The notes beneath the pieces are model-generated. The model was not told the DNA's origin. It did not search any database and worked only from the letters and a program-made list of their open reading frames with translations. DNA of 64,000 nucleotides from positions 1-64,000 of the forward strand of contig NZ_JAQGJM010000013.1 in NCBI RefSeq assembly GCF_028290625.1, written 5' to 3'. Below, one piece after another: positions 39,436 through 48,529 of this stretch. Made by a program: the position numbers and the translations under genes. This DNA is from Devosia sp. (GTDB lineage Bacteria > Pseudomonadota > Alphaproteobacteria > Rhizobiales > Devosiaceae). The stretch's first letter is position 1; each line of letters opens with the position of its first letter.

Positions 39436-41367
39436 TTGCCCGACAAGCCGCTTACCCCTCTGCTCGACACCGTATCGACGCCCGCCGACTTGCGCGCCAT
39501 GCCGCGCGAAAATCTGCGCGCCCTGGCCGATGAACTGCGCGCCGAAGTGATTGACGCGGTCTCGGTCACTGGCGGCCATCTGGGCGCCGGGCTCGGGGTG
39601 ATCGAATTGACCGTGGCGCTGCACGCGGTGTTCGACACGCCGCATGACCGCATCATCTGGGATGTCGGGCACCAGGCCTATCCGCACAAGATTCTCACCG
39701 GCCGGCGCGACCGCATCCGCACGCTGCGGCAGAAGGACGGGCTATCCGGCTTCACCCGTCGCGCCGAAAGCGAATACGATCCGTTCGGCGCGGGGCATTC
39801 GTCGACCTCGATTTCGGCCGGCCTCGGCATGGCCGTTGCCAGCGACTTGCAGGGCAAGAAGCGCAATGTGGTAGCGGTCATCGGCGACGGCGCCATGTCG
39901 GCCGGCATGGCCTATGAGGCGATGAACAATGCCGGCGCCATGGATGCGCGGCTGATCGTCATTTTGAACGACAACGACATGTCGATCGCCCCGCCCACCG
40001 GCGCGCTCAGCGCTTATCTGGCGCGGCTGGTGTCGAGCCCCACCTATCGAGGCATGCGCGAAACGGCCAAGACCGTCACCAAGAAACTGCCGCAGTTCTT
40101 TCACGAGCCGGCCCGCCGCACCGAGGAATTTGCCCGCTCCTTCTTCACCGGCGGCACGCTGTTCGAGGAACTGGGCTTCTACTATGTCGGCCCCATCGAC
40201 GGGCACAATCTCGACCACCTGCTACCGGTGCTCGACAATGTGCGCGATGCCGGCGATGGCCCCATCCTGGTCCATGTGGTCACCAAGAAGGGCAAGGGCT
40301 ACGGCCCGGCCGAGGATTCCGCCGACAAGTATCACGGCGTGTCCAAGTTCAATGTCATCACCGGCGCGCAGGCCAAGGCGCCCTCGAATGCGCCGTCCTA
40401 TACGTCCGTGTTTGCCGAAAGCCTGATCCAGGAAGCCACCGACGATCCGCGCATTGTCGCGGTTACCGCCGCCATGCCTTCGGGCACCGGGCTGGACAAA
40501 TTCGCCGAAATCTTCCCGGACCGCATTTTCGATGTCGGCATTGCCGAACAGCATGCCGTGACCTTCGCGGCCGGCCTCGCCACCGAAGGCATGAAGCCGT
40601 TCGTTGCCATTTACTCCACCTTCCTGCAGCGCGCCTATGACCAGGTCGTGCATGACGTGGCGATCCAGCATCTTCCGGTGCGCTTTGCCATCGACCGGGC
40701 GGGCTATGTGGGCGCCGACGGCCCCACCCATGCGGGTAATTACGACGCTGCTTATCTCGGCGCCATTCCGGGCATCGTGCAGATGGCCGCGGCCGACGAG
40801 GCCGACCTCAAGCACATGGTCGCCACCGCCACCGCCTATGACAATGGCCCCATAGCCTTCCGCTATCCCCGCGGTGACGGCATGGGCGTCGACATGCCCG
40901 TGCGCGGCATTGCGCTGCCGATCGGCAAGGGCCGCATCATGCGCCAGGGCGGCACCATCGCCATCCTCAGCTATGGCACGCGGCTGGGCGAAGTGCTCGC
41001 CGCCGCCGACAAACTGGCCGCTTTGGGCCTCAATCCCACCGTCGCCGATGCGCGCTTCATGAAGCCGCTCGACGAGGAATTGATCGCCCAACTGGCACAA
41101 AATCACGATGTGCTGCTGAGTGTCGAGGAAGGCTCCATCGGCGGCTTCGGCAGCCACGTGGCAACCTTCCTCGCCAGCAACGGAATGCTCGATGGCAAGC
41201 TGCGCTTCCGCCCGCTGATGATCCCCGATCATTTCGTCGAGCATTCCAGCCAGGCCGACATGTATGCCGCCGCCGGCCTCGACCGGGCCGGGATCGTGGC
41301 GACCGCGCTGACCACGCTCGGTTACGACAGCGCGGCGCTTGAGGCAGCACTTGGCAAGATCAGCTAG
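39436..41367 (+). CDS. dxs: 1-deoxy-D-xylulose-5-phosphate synthase
   Basis: Dxs condenses pyruvate and glyceraldehyde 3-phosphate, the first step of the MEP isoprenoid pathway, using thiamine diphosphate. The 643-residue product has [35 protein letters not shown], the cofactor motif [18 protein letters not shown] and the transketolase-like pyrimidine domain with [18 protein letters not shown]. Length matches the family. The start is a TTG at 39436 with AAAGGA nine bases upstream; the next in-frame ATG would remove conserved residues. It is followed by a family A repeat. Confidence 0.96.
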   Translation: MPDKPLTPLLDTVSTPADLRAMPRENLRALADELRAEVIDAVSVTGGHLGAGLGVIELTVALHAVFDTPHDRIIWDVGHQAYPHKILTGRRDRIRTLRQKDGLSGFTRRAESEYDPFGAGHSSTSISAGLGMAVASDLQGKKRNVVAVIGDGAMSAGMAYEAMNNAGAMDARLIVILNDNDMSIAPPTGALSAYLARLVSSPTYRGMRETAKTVTKKLPQFFHEPARRTEEFARSFFTGGTLFEELGFYYVGPIDGHNLDHLLPVLDNVRDAGDGPILVHVVTKKGKGYGPAEDSADKYHGVSKFNVITGAQAKAPSNAPSYTSVFAESLIQEATDDPRIVAVTAAMPSGTGLDKFAEIFPDRIFDVGIAEQHAVTFAAGLATEGMKPFVAIYSTFLQRAYDQVVHDVAIQHLPVRFAIDRAGYVGADGPTHAGNYDAAYLGAIPGIVQMAAADEADLKHMVATATAYDNGPIAFRYPRGDGMGVDMPVRGIALPIGKGRIMRQGGTIAILSYGTRLGEVLAAADKLAALGLNPTVADARFMKPLDEELIAQLAQNHDVLLSVEEGSIGGFGSHVATFLASNGMLDGKLRFRPLMIPDHFVEHSSQADMYAAAGLDRAGIVATALTTLGYDSAALEAALGKIS

Positions 41368-41397
41368 GGCCTTCAGCGTTTAATCCCACCCCCCTCT

Positions 41398-41476
41398 CTT
41401 CCCGTGGGCTTGACCCGCGGGCCTTCACCAGCACGGCACAAGCGGCCAATGGCCCGCGGGTCAAGCCTGCGGGAAG
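41398..41476 (-). repeat. Palindromic intergenic repeat, family A copy 2
   Basis: Arms at 41398-41423 and 41451-41476 start CTTCCCGTGGGCTTGACCCG and are inverted with one mismatch pair. The 27-base loop read on the minus strand contains GCCGCTTGTGC at the same place as in copy 1, so this copy is in the opposite orientation. It lies just after dxs. Confidence 0.88.
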
Positions 41477-41587
41477 AAAGCGGTGTGAAAGGCCACGAAC
41501 CGGAAAATCAGCTTGCTATAAGGTTTTAGCGAGACAATTAACCCGATTGAGATGCCGGGCGGCTATCACCAGCTCAGAGGTGATGTC

Positions 41588-41809
41588 ATGACGACGATTT
41601 CTGCGATGTCCAGCGGCGTAGCCGGCCTTCAGCGCGCAACGCAGCGGCTTGAGAAGAGCGCGGCCAGCATTGCCAACCCGAATTCGGGTGGCGACATGGC
41701 GGAGGACCTGATCAACGCCCTCATCGCCAAGCTCGATTTCGAAGCCTCGACCAAGATCATCAAGGTCGCCAGCGACATGCAGAAGTCGGCGATCGATATC
41801 CTGGCCTGA
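41588..41809 (+). CDS. Miniature flagellar rod/hook-like protein
   Basis: The 73-residue product resembles the two ends of flagellar axial proteins (FlgB/FlgC/FlgE) joined without a middle. The N-terminal MSSGVAGLQRATQRLEKSAA then SIANPNSGG mimics the start (SG-x-x-A-x-x-x-L-x-x-SA-x-NIAN), and ASTKIIKVASDMQKSAIDIL mimics the C-terminal heptad coil ending in a leucine-rich tip. No other flagellar gene is near. The ATG at 41588 has AGAGGTGATG upstream. A structural role in the flagellum is only one possibility; small proteins of this sort are seen in Hyphomicrobiales without a proven job. Confidence 0.6.
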   Translation: MTTISAMSSGVAGLQRATQRLEKSAASIANPNSGGDMAEDLINALIAKLDFEASTKIIKVASDMQKSAIDILA

Positions 41810-41832
41810 GCCTTGATCCGATCGCCTGTCGC

Positions 41833-42981
41833 CTACTTCCAGGTGAAGGCCCGGGTCACCGCATAGTTGAACACCGAGCTCATCACCGCGCCCGCAAGAC
41901 CCGCCGCAAAGGTCTGGTGATCGAGATTATAGATGCCACTCGCCACCGAGATATTGGCGATCCCGCCCAGCGCGCAGATGGCGTAAAACCCGATCAGCCC
42001 GAACACCAGCTTGCGGCCATGCAGGCGGCGATCGGCATAGGTCAGATTGTTGTTGAGCCAGAAATTCCAGGTCATCGCCACCATGGTGGCGGCGATCTGC
42101 GAGATCACGAAATTGGCGCCCAGCGAATAGGTGAACAAGCCCAGCGTCGCCATGTGTACGACCACGCCGGTCACGCCCACGAGGCCAAACAGCAAAAAGC
42201 TCGGGGGCAGGATGCCACCGCTGAGCTTGGACGCCCACAGGCCGAGATACTGGATCACGATCAGCGGGTTCATCTTGCTCTCGCCGGCATGGCGCGGGCG
42301 GAACGTATAGGGCACTTCGGCAATCTGCAGCGGCTTGCCGGAGCGCGCCGAGGTCACGATCAGGTCGATCAGGATCTTGAAGCCGTCATTGGCCAGCTTG
42401 GGCGCGACATTCTCGAAGATGTCGCGGCGCACCAGGAAAAATCCGCTCATCGGATCGCTGATTGGCTGTCCGGCGATCATCGCCGCCATCTTGGTGGCGA
42501 GCCGGCTGCCCGACAGGCGCGTGGCGCTCAATCCGGTTGCGGCCGAGCCTTCGCCGGCAAAGCGTGTACCCACAACGAGATCTGCCCCCGCCAATGCCTT
42601 TTCCAGCATCTGCGGCAGGATGGCTTCGTCATGCTGCAAATCGGCGTCGATCACTGCCACATAAGGCGCCGATGTCGCCGCCATGCCCTCGACGCAAGCC
42701 GAGGACAATCCGCGACGCCCAAAGCGGCGGATACAGCGCACATTGGCGTAAACGCGGGACATTTCATTGACGACTGCGGCGGTGCCATCGGGACTGTTGT
42801 CGTCGACGACGATCATCTCCCAGGCCGTCGCGCCAAGCGCAATCGCCAGTTTCTCGTATAGAAGCTCGATATTGCCCCGCTCGTTGAAGCTGGGGACAAT
42901 CACCGCCAGTTGCGGCGGATGGCCGGTGGCGACGGGGTGGCGGAGGCTGTCAACTTTGGCTTGGCTACCGATTTCCGTCAT
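41833..42981 (-). CDS. Polyprenyl-phosphate glycosyltransferase with GtrA domain
   Basis: The 382-residue protein is a family 2 glycosyltransferase (LAVIVPSFNERGNIELLYEKL, VVDDNSPDGT, DADLQHDEAILPQML) like dolichol-phosphate mannose synthase. It is followed by a four-helix GtrA-like membrane domain (FGLVGVTGVVVHMATLGLF, WNFWLNNNLTYADRR). It should make a polyprenyl-phosphate sugar on the cytoplasmic face and may help to flip it. The ATG at 42981 follows GGAAA; the frame upstream shows no similarity. It diverges from a PIG-V-type mannosyltransferase that may use the product. Confidence 0.9.
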   Translation of the reverse strand: MTEIGSQAKVDSLRHPVATGHPPQLAVIVPSFNERGNIELLYEKLAIALGATAWEMIVVDDNSPDGTAAVVNEMSRVYANVRCIRRFGRRGLSSACVEGMAATSAPYVAVIDADLQHDEAILPQMLEKALAGADLVVGTRFAGEGSAATGLSATRLSGSRLATKMAAMIAGQPISDPMSGFFLVRRDIFENVAPKLANDGFKILIDLIVTSARSGKPLQIAEVPYTFRPRHAGESKMNPLIVIQYLGLWASKLSGGILPPSFLLFGLVGVTGVVVHMATLGLFTYSLGANFVISQIAATMVAMTWNFWLNNNLTYADRRLHGRKLVFGLIGFYAICALGGIANISVASGIYNLDHQTFAAGLAGAVMSSVFNYAVTRAFTWK

Positions 42982-43195
42982 GCAATTTCCGATACAGGTC
43001 GCGTTGTTTTGATCTGGCTGGCACCTAGCTGGCAAAAAGCACAGAAATAAGGATCGGTTGCATGCAAGTCTGCAATGGCTGCCCTGCGCAGGACGCAGGC
43101 GTCTATTTGCAACCATCCCCGTTGCGTCGGTTGACAAGTGCTGTCCGGCGCGGCCAGTTCATTTGCGCCCAGTTCGCGCGTATCGAGGACCACAC

Positions 43196-44359
43196 GTGCA
43201 GCACATGCTCCAGCCGGCCATCGCGACCAGCCGTTCCCGCGCTGCACTCATCTTCATCCTGCCCCTGCTGTTCCTCGTGATCGGCCTGGCGCTGCGGTTC
43301 CTTGCCTTCCGCGTCGCCCAGCCTGAGGCCGACCCGTCAGCTTTCATCACCGCCATGTGTCGCTGGGATTGCAGCTGGTACATCAAGATGGCGCAGACCG
43401 GCTACGATCCGTTCCCCGTCCCCAGCCGCATCAATTCGGGGAACTGGGCATTTTTCCCGTTCTACCCGCTGCTCGTCGGCGCGGTCCGCCTGCTGCTGCC
43501 CTTCGCCACGCTCGTCACCGCCACCGGCCTGTCGCTGCTCACCACCTATACGGCGGCGGTCGTCGCCTGGCCGCTGTTCGACAAGGATCTGCGCGCTTTC
43601 ACGCTGTACGCCGCCTTTCTGCTCAGCGGGCCGTTCTCGTTTTACTTCACCAGCTTTTTCACGGAGCCGATGTTCGTGCTGATGACGACAGTGGTCTTCG
43701 TCATGCTGAAGCGCTCCAATTATCTGGGTGCCGGCCTCGCCACGATCCTGCTGTCAGCCACCCGCATCGTCGGCGTCTTCGCCACGCTATCCATCGTCGT
43801 GCAGGCGGCGCTCGATCACCGGGCCAGCACCGGCTCCTGGCGCGGCCTGGTCGGCGCCTTTCTCAAGCGGCCCAACCTGCTGCTCGCCATATTCATCGCG
43901 CCGCTCGGGCTGTTCGCCTATATGGCCTTCCTCAATTTTTACATCGGCGATGGCCTGGCCTTTCAGCACGTGCAGCGCTCCTGGGGTCGGCCGTTCGGCA
44001 ATCCGCTGTTTTTCGTCTGGCAAGGCCTGACGTCCTGGCCCGACATGGGATTTTGGCCGACCACCTCGCAATGGCTGGCCATGGCCGCGGTGCTCGGCAT
44101 CGTGCTGACCGTCGTGCTCGCCTGGCGCCGCCAATGGGCCCAGGCCCTGTTCGCCTTCATCTCGCTGACCCTGCCATTATTTGCCGGGCTGGCATCGGTC
44201 ATCCGCTTCACTGCTGCCATGGTGCCGGTCACCGTACTGGCCATGCAATTGCTGGCGTCGCGGCGTTGGCTGTTCGCGCTCGGCCTGCTCGCGATCCTGG
44301 TGTTGGGCTATGTCATCCCTCTGGCCTGGTTGGGTAACAACAATGTCCCTCTTGCCTGA
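43196..44359 (+). CDS. PIG-V-type mannosyltransferase-like membrane protein
   Basis: The protein of about 387 residues is an integral membrane glycosyltransferase resembling PIG-V, which takes mannose from a polyprenyl-phosphate donor on the outer face. Marks are the acidic entry loop MCRWDCSWYIKMAQTGYDP, NWAFFPFYPLLVGAVRLLLP and about eight to ten membrane helices. The GTG at 43196 has GAGGA six bases upstream and is preferred over ATG 43205. Its stop overlaps the next gene by 17 bases, so the two are probably coupled. The divergent gene encodes a polyprenyl-phosphate sugar synthase, its likely donor source. Target unknown. Confidence 0.82.
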   Translation: MQHMLQPAIATSRSRAALIFILPLLFLVIGLALRFLAFRVAQPEADPSAFITAMCRWDCSWYIKMAQTGYDPFPVPSRINSGNWAFFPFYPLLVGAVRLLLPFATLVTATGLSLLTTYTAAVVAWPLFDKDLRAFTLYAAFLLSGPFSFYFTSFFTEPMFVLMTTVVFVMLKRSNYLGAGLATILLSATRIVGVFATLSIVVQAALDHRASTGSWRGLVGAFLKRPNLLLAIFIAPLGLFAYMAFLNFYIGDGLAFQHVQRSWGRPFGNPLFFVWQGLTSWPDMGFWPTTSQWLAMAAVLGIVLTVVLAWRRQWAQALFAFISLTLPLFAGLASVIRFTAAMVPVTVLAMQLLASRRWLFALGLLAILVLGYVIPLAWLGNNNVPLA

Positions 44360-44960
44360 TCCCAAGCCGGGCTCGCCGCGCTTTATCGCCACCTATGCGC
44401 TGGTCGCCGTGCTGGCGCTGCTCGAACTGGTCATCGCCTGGCAGGCGATCCACCCCAACGTACCCGAGGCCTACCGCGCCTATTACATCGACCACACCAC
44501 GACCTGCATGCGCCAGCCGGTGACGGGCGCTTATGCGATGGGCGCCACGATCGACTTCCGCTCCGGCGGCGACGACACCAGGGAATTGCGCCCCTGCGGC
44601 TGGGAAGGCCCCGTAGGTAATGGCATGCATGCCCTGGGCGAGACTGCCCGCCTGCGCTTTGCCACCGGCGCCATCACCGCACCCATGACCCTGACCCTTG
44701 AGATGACCGCGATCGATATGGATGGTATGGCCGATCAGCGGGTTGTGGTATCCGCCAACGGCACGCCGGTGGGTACCACCACCATTGCGCGCGGCAAGAC
44801 GGTCACCGTGCCATTCGCAATTCCGGCGGGCATTGCGGCCGAGACCGGTCTACTCGATATCGTGATGGATTTTCCCGATGCGGTGAACAGCCGCCCCGGC
44901 GATTCTAACACCCGCAAGCGCTCGATCAAGCTGACCGAGGCGACGCTAAGCCCAACCTAG
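44343..44960 (+). CDS. Membrane-anchored protein of unknown function
   Basis: The 205-residue protein has one N-terminal membrane helix (FIATYALVAVLALLELVIAWQA) and then a domain rich in predicted beta strands (TARLRFATGAITAPMTLTLEM, VVVSANGTPVGTTTIARGK), facing the periplasm. The jelly-roll-like pattern resembles domains often found after membrane glycosyltransferases. The ATG at 44343 lies inside the end of the PIG-V-like gene, so it is likely an accessory protein to that enzyme. It ends four bases inside the convergent metalloprotease-like gene. I do not recognise a named family. Confidence 0.7.
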   Translation: MSLLPDPKPGSPRFIATYALVAVLALLELVIAWQAIHPNVPEAYRAYYIDHTTTCMRQPVTGAYAMGATIDFRSGGDDTRELRPCGWEGPVGNGMHALGETARLRFATGAITAPMTLTLEMTAIDMDGMADQRVVVSANGTPVGTTTIARGKTVTVPFAIPAGIAAETGLLDIVMDFPDAVNSRPGDSNTRKRSIKLTEATLSPT

Positions 44961-45511
44961 TCGGGCAAGCGGTACCGCGAGGCGTTGCACTTGTTTCGTG
45001 TCCAATAGTCGCTGACGGGCTGGAACGAGCCGGTCGCCAGCTTTTGAATGCGGGCGGTAAACGCCATCGCCTGGCACTCATTCGTCCCCGCAACCACATG
45101 CACCATTTCGTGCAGCATGGTGGTCTGGCGCAGTTCATCCGCCCCCGGCGAAAAGAAGCGCGGACAGATGACCAGCGATACTGCGCCCTGCTGGATCGCC
45201 GGGGTCACATAGGCGGCGAAGCCGGAGCACAGCCCCCGTTCGCTCTCGTTGGTGACCAATTGCACATCGAGCGGCGCGCCCCAGAGCGAGGAGGCAAACC
45301 GCCGCTGCACCAGCGCATCATGATATTCCTGGGTTGGCACACCCATGCTCACGGCATCCAGACCCGGCAGCGCGCGCTCGAAGGTCCGCGCCGCCGCCCG
45401 CAAGGCGTTCTCGATCATGTCGTCTTGCTGGGCCTGGGCCGGCGTCAGCCCGAGCAGCAGCGCGATTGCCGCCGCCGCAAAACCCCGCACCGCCGCAAGA
45501 TAGCGGCTCAC
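44957..45511 (-). CDS. Secreted HEMVH zinc metalloprotein
   Basis: The 184-residue protein has a Sec signal (LAAVRGFAAAAIALLLGLTPAQA) and a gluzincin-like motif, TTMLHEMVHVVAGTNECQAMAF, here HEMVH plus a later acidic residue that could be the third zinc ligand. Four cysteines (CSGF, ICPRF, NECQ, NKCN) may form disulfides in the periplasm. SprT-like and M35-like peptidases share such short motifs. I infer a small exported peptidase; substrate unknown. Its stop overlaps the end of the convergent gene by a few bases. Confidence 0.7.
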   Translation of the reverse strand: MSRYLAAVRGFAAAAIALLLGLTPAQAQQDDMIENALRAAARTFERALPGLDAVSMGVPTQEYHDALVQRRFASSLWGAPLDVQLVTNESERGLCSGFAAYVTPAIQQGAVSLVICPRFFSPGADELRQTTMLHEMVHVVAGTNECQAMAFTARIQKLATGSFQPVSDYWTRNKCNASRYRLPD

Positions 45512-45544
45512 GCCGCTATCTCCAACCGATGCGGGATCATGGGA

Positions 45545-45805
45545 TCAGTCCTCGCTCGGCGCCGCCACCATGCCGAGGGCCGACATATAGAGCTCCAGGA
45601 TCGCTTCATGCTCCTGGCGCTCGCTGGCATCCTGCTTGCGGATACGCACGATCTCGCGGATCACCTTGGTATCGAAGCCATTGCCCTTGGCCTCGGCATA
45701 GATTTCCTTGATGTCGGCGGCGATGGCGGCCTTTTCTTCTTCCATGCGCTCGATCCGTTCGATGAACGCACGCAACTGGTCCTGGGCAACACTCTCTTCA
45801 GCCAT
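45545..45805 (-). CDS. gapR: GapR-like DNA-binding protein (DUF2312)
   Basis: The 86-residue protein is a DUF2312 member. In Caulobacter this family protein, GapR, is a nucleoid-associated protein that clamps overtwisted DNA ahead of replication and transcription. The sequence matches: [20 protein letters not shown], then [20 protein letters not shown] and [13 protein letters not shown], forming the long coiled helices with lysines and arginines lining the DNA channel. The ATG at 45805 has AAGGAC eight bases upstream. In many Hyphomicrobiales it lies near DUF1036 and pyruvate kinase genes, as here. Confidence 0.93.
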   Translation of the reverse strand: MAEESVAQDQLRAFIERIERMEEEKAAIAADIKEIYAEAKGNGFDTKVIREIVRIRKQDASERQEHEAILELYMSALGMVAAPSED

Positions 45806-45979
45806 CGACAAAGTCCTTTTCGGTTCAAGCCTGGGTTCAACCCTAGTGCGGGCTTCGGTTCAAGCGCTTTTGTGCCCAATCCACATGCCCGCTGCCACAC
45901 CTGAACCCAATTCGGTCAAATCGAGCCGATAGCCATTGACGCAACGCGCCCTTGCGCTCAAAAAGTGGCTTCGATCCCC

Positions 45980-46597
45980 ATGATTTCCGGCACGCTCTTG
46001 CACAAACTCCGTCTCGGCCTGACCCTTGTCGGCGCGCTGATTGCCAGCCTTGCGTTTTTTTCCCTGCCGGCCCGGGCTGATTTGCGCGTCTGCAACGAGA
46101 CCGCCAATCCGCTGACCGTGGCGCTCGGCTACCGTGCCGAACGCGGCTGGATGAGCGAAGGCTGGTGGCAAACTCCGCCCGGCGATTGCCGGGTTTTGTA
46201 TCAGGGCAATCTGGAGCGGCGTTTCTATTACGTCTTCGCGGCCGACGACATTGGCGGTGGCGCGTGGGACGGCTCGGTGTTCATGTGCACACGTGACGAA
46301 ACCTTCACGATATTCGGGGTTGAGGATTGTCTCGCACGCGGTTATGAGCGCACCGGGTTCTTTGAAATCGATACACAAAACCGTAGTGACTGGACTCTAC
46401 AACTAACCAACGATGGCGACGGCCCTGGCTCACAAGGGACTGACAGCCCGGAAGGCGACGATCCGACCTTCCTGGTCGATCCCGATGTTCCTGGCGCACC
46501 GCCGCTGCCGCCTGACGAAACGCCGATGGACGGCGTGCCCGACTTGCCACCCGATGACGCACCGATGGACGGTGGGCCACCACCGCCGAACAACTGA
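45980..46597 (+). CDS. DUF1036 family protein with acidic Pro-rich tail
   Basis: The 205-residue protein has a signal-like helix (LRLGLTLVGALIASLAFFSLPARA) and a DUF1036 domain (DLRVCNETANPLTVALGYRA, SEGWWQTPPGDCRVLYQG, RFYYVFAADD, FTIFGVEDCLARGYERTGF). The family has no assigned function. Four cysteines are conserved and suggest a periplasmic disulfide protein. The last 60 residues are acidic and proline-rich with a repeated DETPMDG / DDAPMDG unit. An upstream GTG at 45965 is an alternative start; neither has a clear ribosome site. It lies 22 bases before pyk. Confidence 0.85.
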   Translation: MISGTLLHKLRLGLTLVGALIASLAFFSLPARADLRVCNETANPLTVALGYRAERGWMSEGWWQTPPGDCRVLYQGNLERRFYYVFAADDIGGGAWDGSVFMCTRDETFTIFGVEDCLARGYERTGFFEIDTQNRSDWTLQLTNDGDGPGSQGTDSPEGDDPTFLVDPDVPGAPPLPPDETPMDGVPDLPPDDAPMDGGPPPPNN

Positions 46598-46619
46598 CGA
46601 CCAACCGGACGGAACCGCA

Positions 46620-48059
46620 ATGAGACGCATGAGACGCGTAAAGATCGTCGCCACCCTCGGGCCCGCGAGCCACGACGAGCGGATGATCGAGGAGCTCGCC
46701 CGCGCCGGCGCCGACGTGTTCCGCATCAATATGAGCCACGCCAGCCACGAAGTGCTGCACCAGACCGTGGCGCGCATTCGCAATGTCGAAAAGACGCTGT
46801 CCCATCCGCTGGGCATCCTGGTCGATCTGCAGGGCCCCAAGCTGCGCGTGTGGAAATTTGTGGGCGGCTCCGTCCAGCTGGTTGCTGGCCAGAAATTCAC
46901 CCTCGACAGTGACAACAACGACACCGGCAATACCGACCGCGTTTACCTGCCGCATCCCGAGATCATCGAGAGCGTTTCGGTGGGCGACCGCCTGCTGCTC
47001 GACGATGGCAAGCTGGCGCTCAAGGCCATCAAGGTGGGCAATGGCGCCATCGAGACCGAGGTCATCTATGGCGGCAAGCTGAGCGACAAGAAGGGCGTCT
47101 CCCTGCCCGATACGCTCCTGCCGACCGGCGCGCTGACCGAAAAGGACCATGCCGATCTGCTCGAAGGCCTCAAGGCCGAAGCCGATTGGATCGCCCTCTC
47201 CTTCGTGCAGCGTCCCGAAGACATCATCGATGTGCGCAAGATCGTCCAGGGTCGCGCCGGCGTCATGGCCAAGATCGAAAAGCCCCAGGCCATCGATCGC
47301 CTCGAGGAAATCATCAAGCTCAGCGACGCCATCATGGTGGCCCGCGGCGACCTGGGTGTCGAGCTGCCGCTCGAAACCGTACCCGGCCTGCAAAAGCGCA
47401 TGATCCGCATGGCGCGCCGGTATGGCAAGCCGGTGGTCGTCGCCACCCAGATGCTGGAATCCATGATCGTCTCGCCGGTGCCGACCCGCGCCGAAGTGTC
47501 GGACGTGTCGATCGCCGTGTTCGAAGGCGCCGACGCCATCATGCTCTCGGCCGAATCCGCGTCGGGCGCCTATCCGGTCGAAGCCGTCTCGACCATGAAC
47601 AAGGTTGCGGTGGCCGTCGAAGGCGACGCCAATTATCGCGGCATCATTCGCGCTGCCCAGACCGAGCCTGAAGCCACCGCGGCCGACGCCATCTCGGCGG
47701 CGACCCGCCAGGTTGCCGAAACGCTCGACCTGGCCGCCATCGTCACCTACACCGCCTCTGGCTCCACCGGCATCCGCGCCGCCCGCGAGCGCCCGTCCAA
47801 GCCGATCATCGCGCTCTCGCCCAATCACCGCACCATCCGCCGCCTGTCTGTGGTCTGGGGCATCCATTGCGTGCAGACCGAAGACGCCATCAGCCTCGAA
47901 GACATGGTCGACCGCGCCTGCGTCATCGCCTACCAGGAGGGCTTTGCCCGCCCCGGCGACCGCATCGCCATCACCGCCGGCGTTCCCCTGGGCACCCCCG
48001 GCGCCACCAACATGCTGCGCATCGCCTTCGTGCGCCAGGACGGCGCCGGCTCCAGTTGA
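46620..48059 (+). CDS. pyk: Pyruvate kinase
   Basis: Pyruvate kinase makes pyruvate and ATP from phosphoenolpyruvate and ADP. The 479-residue protein shows VKIVATLGPAS, DVFRINMSH, the beta-barrel B domain, MAKIEKPQAID with the catalytic lysine, MVARGDLGVELP and ATQMLESMI. The C-terminal regulatory domain includes ATRQVAETLDLAAIVTYTASG and RPSKPIIALSPN. The ATG at 46620 has GGAACCGCA just upstream; a second ATG three codons on is possible. It probably shares a transcript with DUF1036 and ends at a clear terminator. Confidence 0.96.
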   Translation: MRRMRRVKIVATLGPASHDERMIEELARAGADVFRINMSHASHEVLHQTVARIRNVEKTLSHPLGILVDLQGPKLRVWKFVGGSVQLVAGQKFTLDSDNNDTGNTDRVYLPHPEIIESVSVGDRLLLDDGKLALKAIKVGNGAIETEVIYGGKLSDKKGVSLPDTLLPTGALTEKDHADLLEGLKAEADWIALSFVQRPEDIIDVRKIVQGRAGVMAKIEKPQAIDRLEEIIKLSDAIMVARGDLGVELPLETVPGLQKRMIRMARRYGKPVVVATQMLESMIVSPVPTRAEVSDVSIAVFEGADAIMLSAESASGAYPVEAVSTMNKVAVAVEGDANYRGIIRAAQTEPEATAADAISAATRQVAETLDLAAIVTYTASGSTGIRAARERPSKPIIALSPNHRTIRRLSVVWGIHCVQTEDAISLEDMVDRACVIAYQEGFARPGDRIAITAGVPLGTPGATNMLRIAFVRQDGAGSS

Positions 48060-48082
48060 CAAGACTTTTCCATTAGACGGTC

Positions 48083-48110
48083 AAAGGCCCGCGCAAGCGG
48101 GCCTTTTTTT
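48083..48110 (+). terminator. Intrinsic terminator after pyk
   Basis: AAAGGCCCGC and GCGGGCCTTT form a perfect stem with a GCAA loop, followed by more T residues. It lies 24 bases after the pyk stop. Confidence 0.92.
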
Positions 48111-48119
48111 ACGCCTGCC

Positions 48120-48428
48120 TTAGCGCCGCGACGAGAACACGCGGTCGGCAATGCGTGTGTTGCGGCCCGCCACAATGCCGGGGATCAGCAGCGCATCGAT
48201 CAGCCACCAAAGCCCGACGACGAACCACAGAAAGCCAAGAAATCCAAACGACACCAGCGTGAGCACCAGTGTCACCGCCGATAGCGCCAGCATCATAAAG
48301 CCGCTGATCGGTCGGCCAAGATAGAACCGGTGTGCGCCCACATAGCCGAGGAAAAACCACAGCAAATAGGCGACGAGCAGCGACTTCTTTTCGATATCGT
48401 ATTGAGCCGAGGTCCGATCCATCGTCAT
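48120..48428 (-). CDS. TM2 domain protein
   Basis: The 102-residue membrane protein has the TM2 pattern: KKSLLVAYLLWFFLGYVGAHRFYLGRP with the conserved LWFFLGxxGxHRFYLG, a short turn and a second hydrophobic region (FLWFVVGLWWLIDALLIP, DxxLIP). The job of such small bacterial TM2 proteins is not known. The ATG at 48428 has GGAGAAG eight bases upstream. It converges on pyk and is separated from it by the terminator. Confidence 0.9.
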   Translation of the reverse strand: MTMDRTSAQYDIEKKSLLVAYLLWFFLGYVGAHRFYLGRPISGFMMLALSAVTLVLTLVSFGFLGFLWFVVGLWWLIDALLIPGIVAGRNTRIADRVFSSRR

Positions 48429-48529
48429 TGCATCTTCTCCGTTTGCTCGAAGATGGCCCTAAACTCCCCAGGTTCAAGTCCTGCAGTTCAGACCGGACAG
48501 GCGTGCAGTGCGGCAGGGTTGGTTGCCGC

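Noticed and set aside
37318..41476. Possible CRISPR or tandem repeat from the recurring palindromes
   Set aside because: Only two copies, 4 kb apart, in opposite orientation, with no spacer series and no cas genes.
46305..48062. Long minus-strand open frame (585 codons) opposite pyk
   Set aside because: It is antisense to pyruvate kinase, Gly/Asp/His-rich and without motifs.
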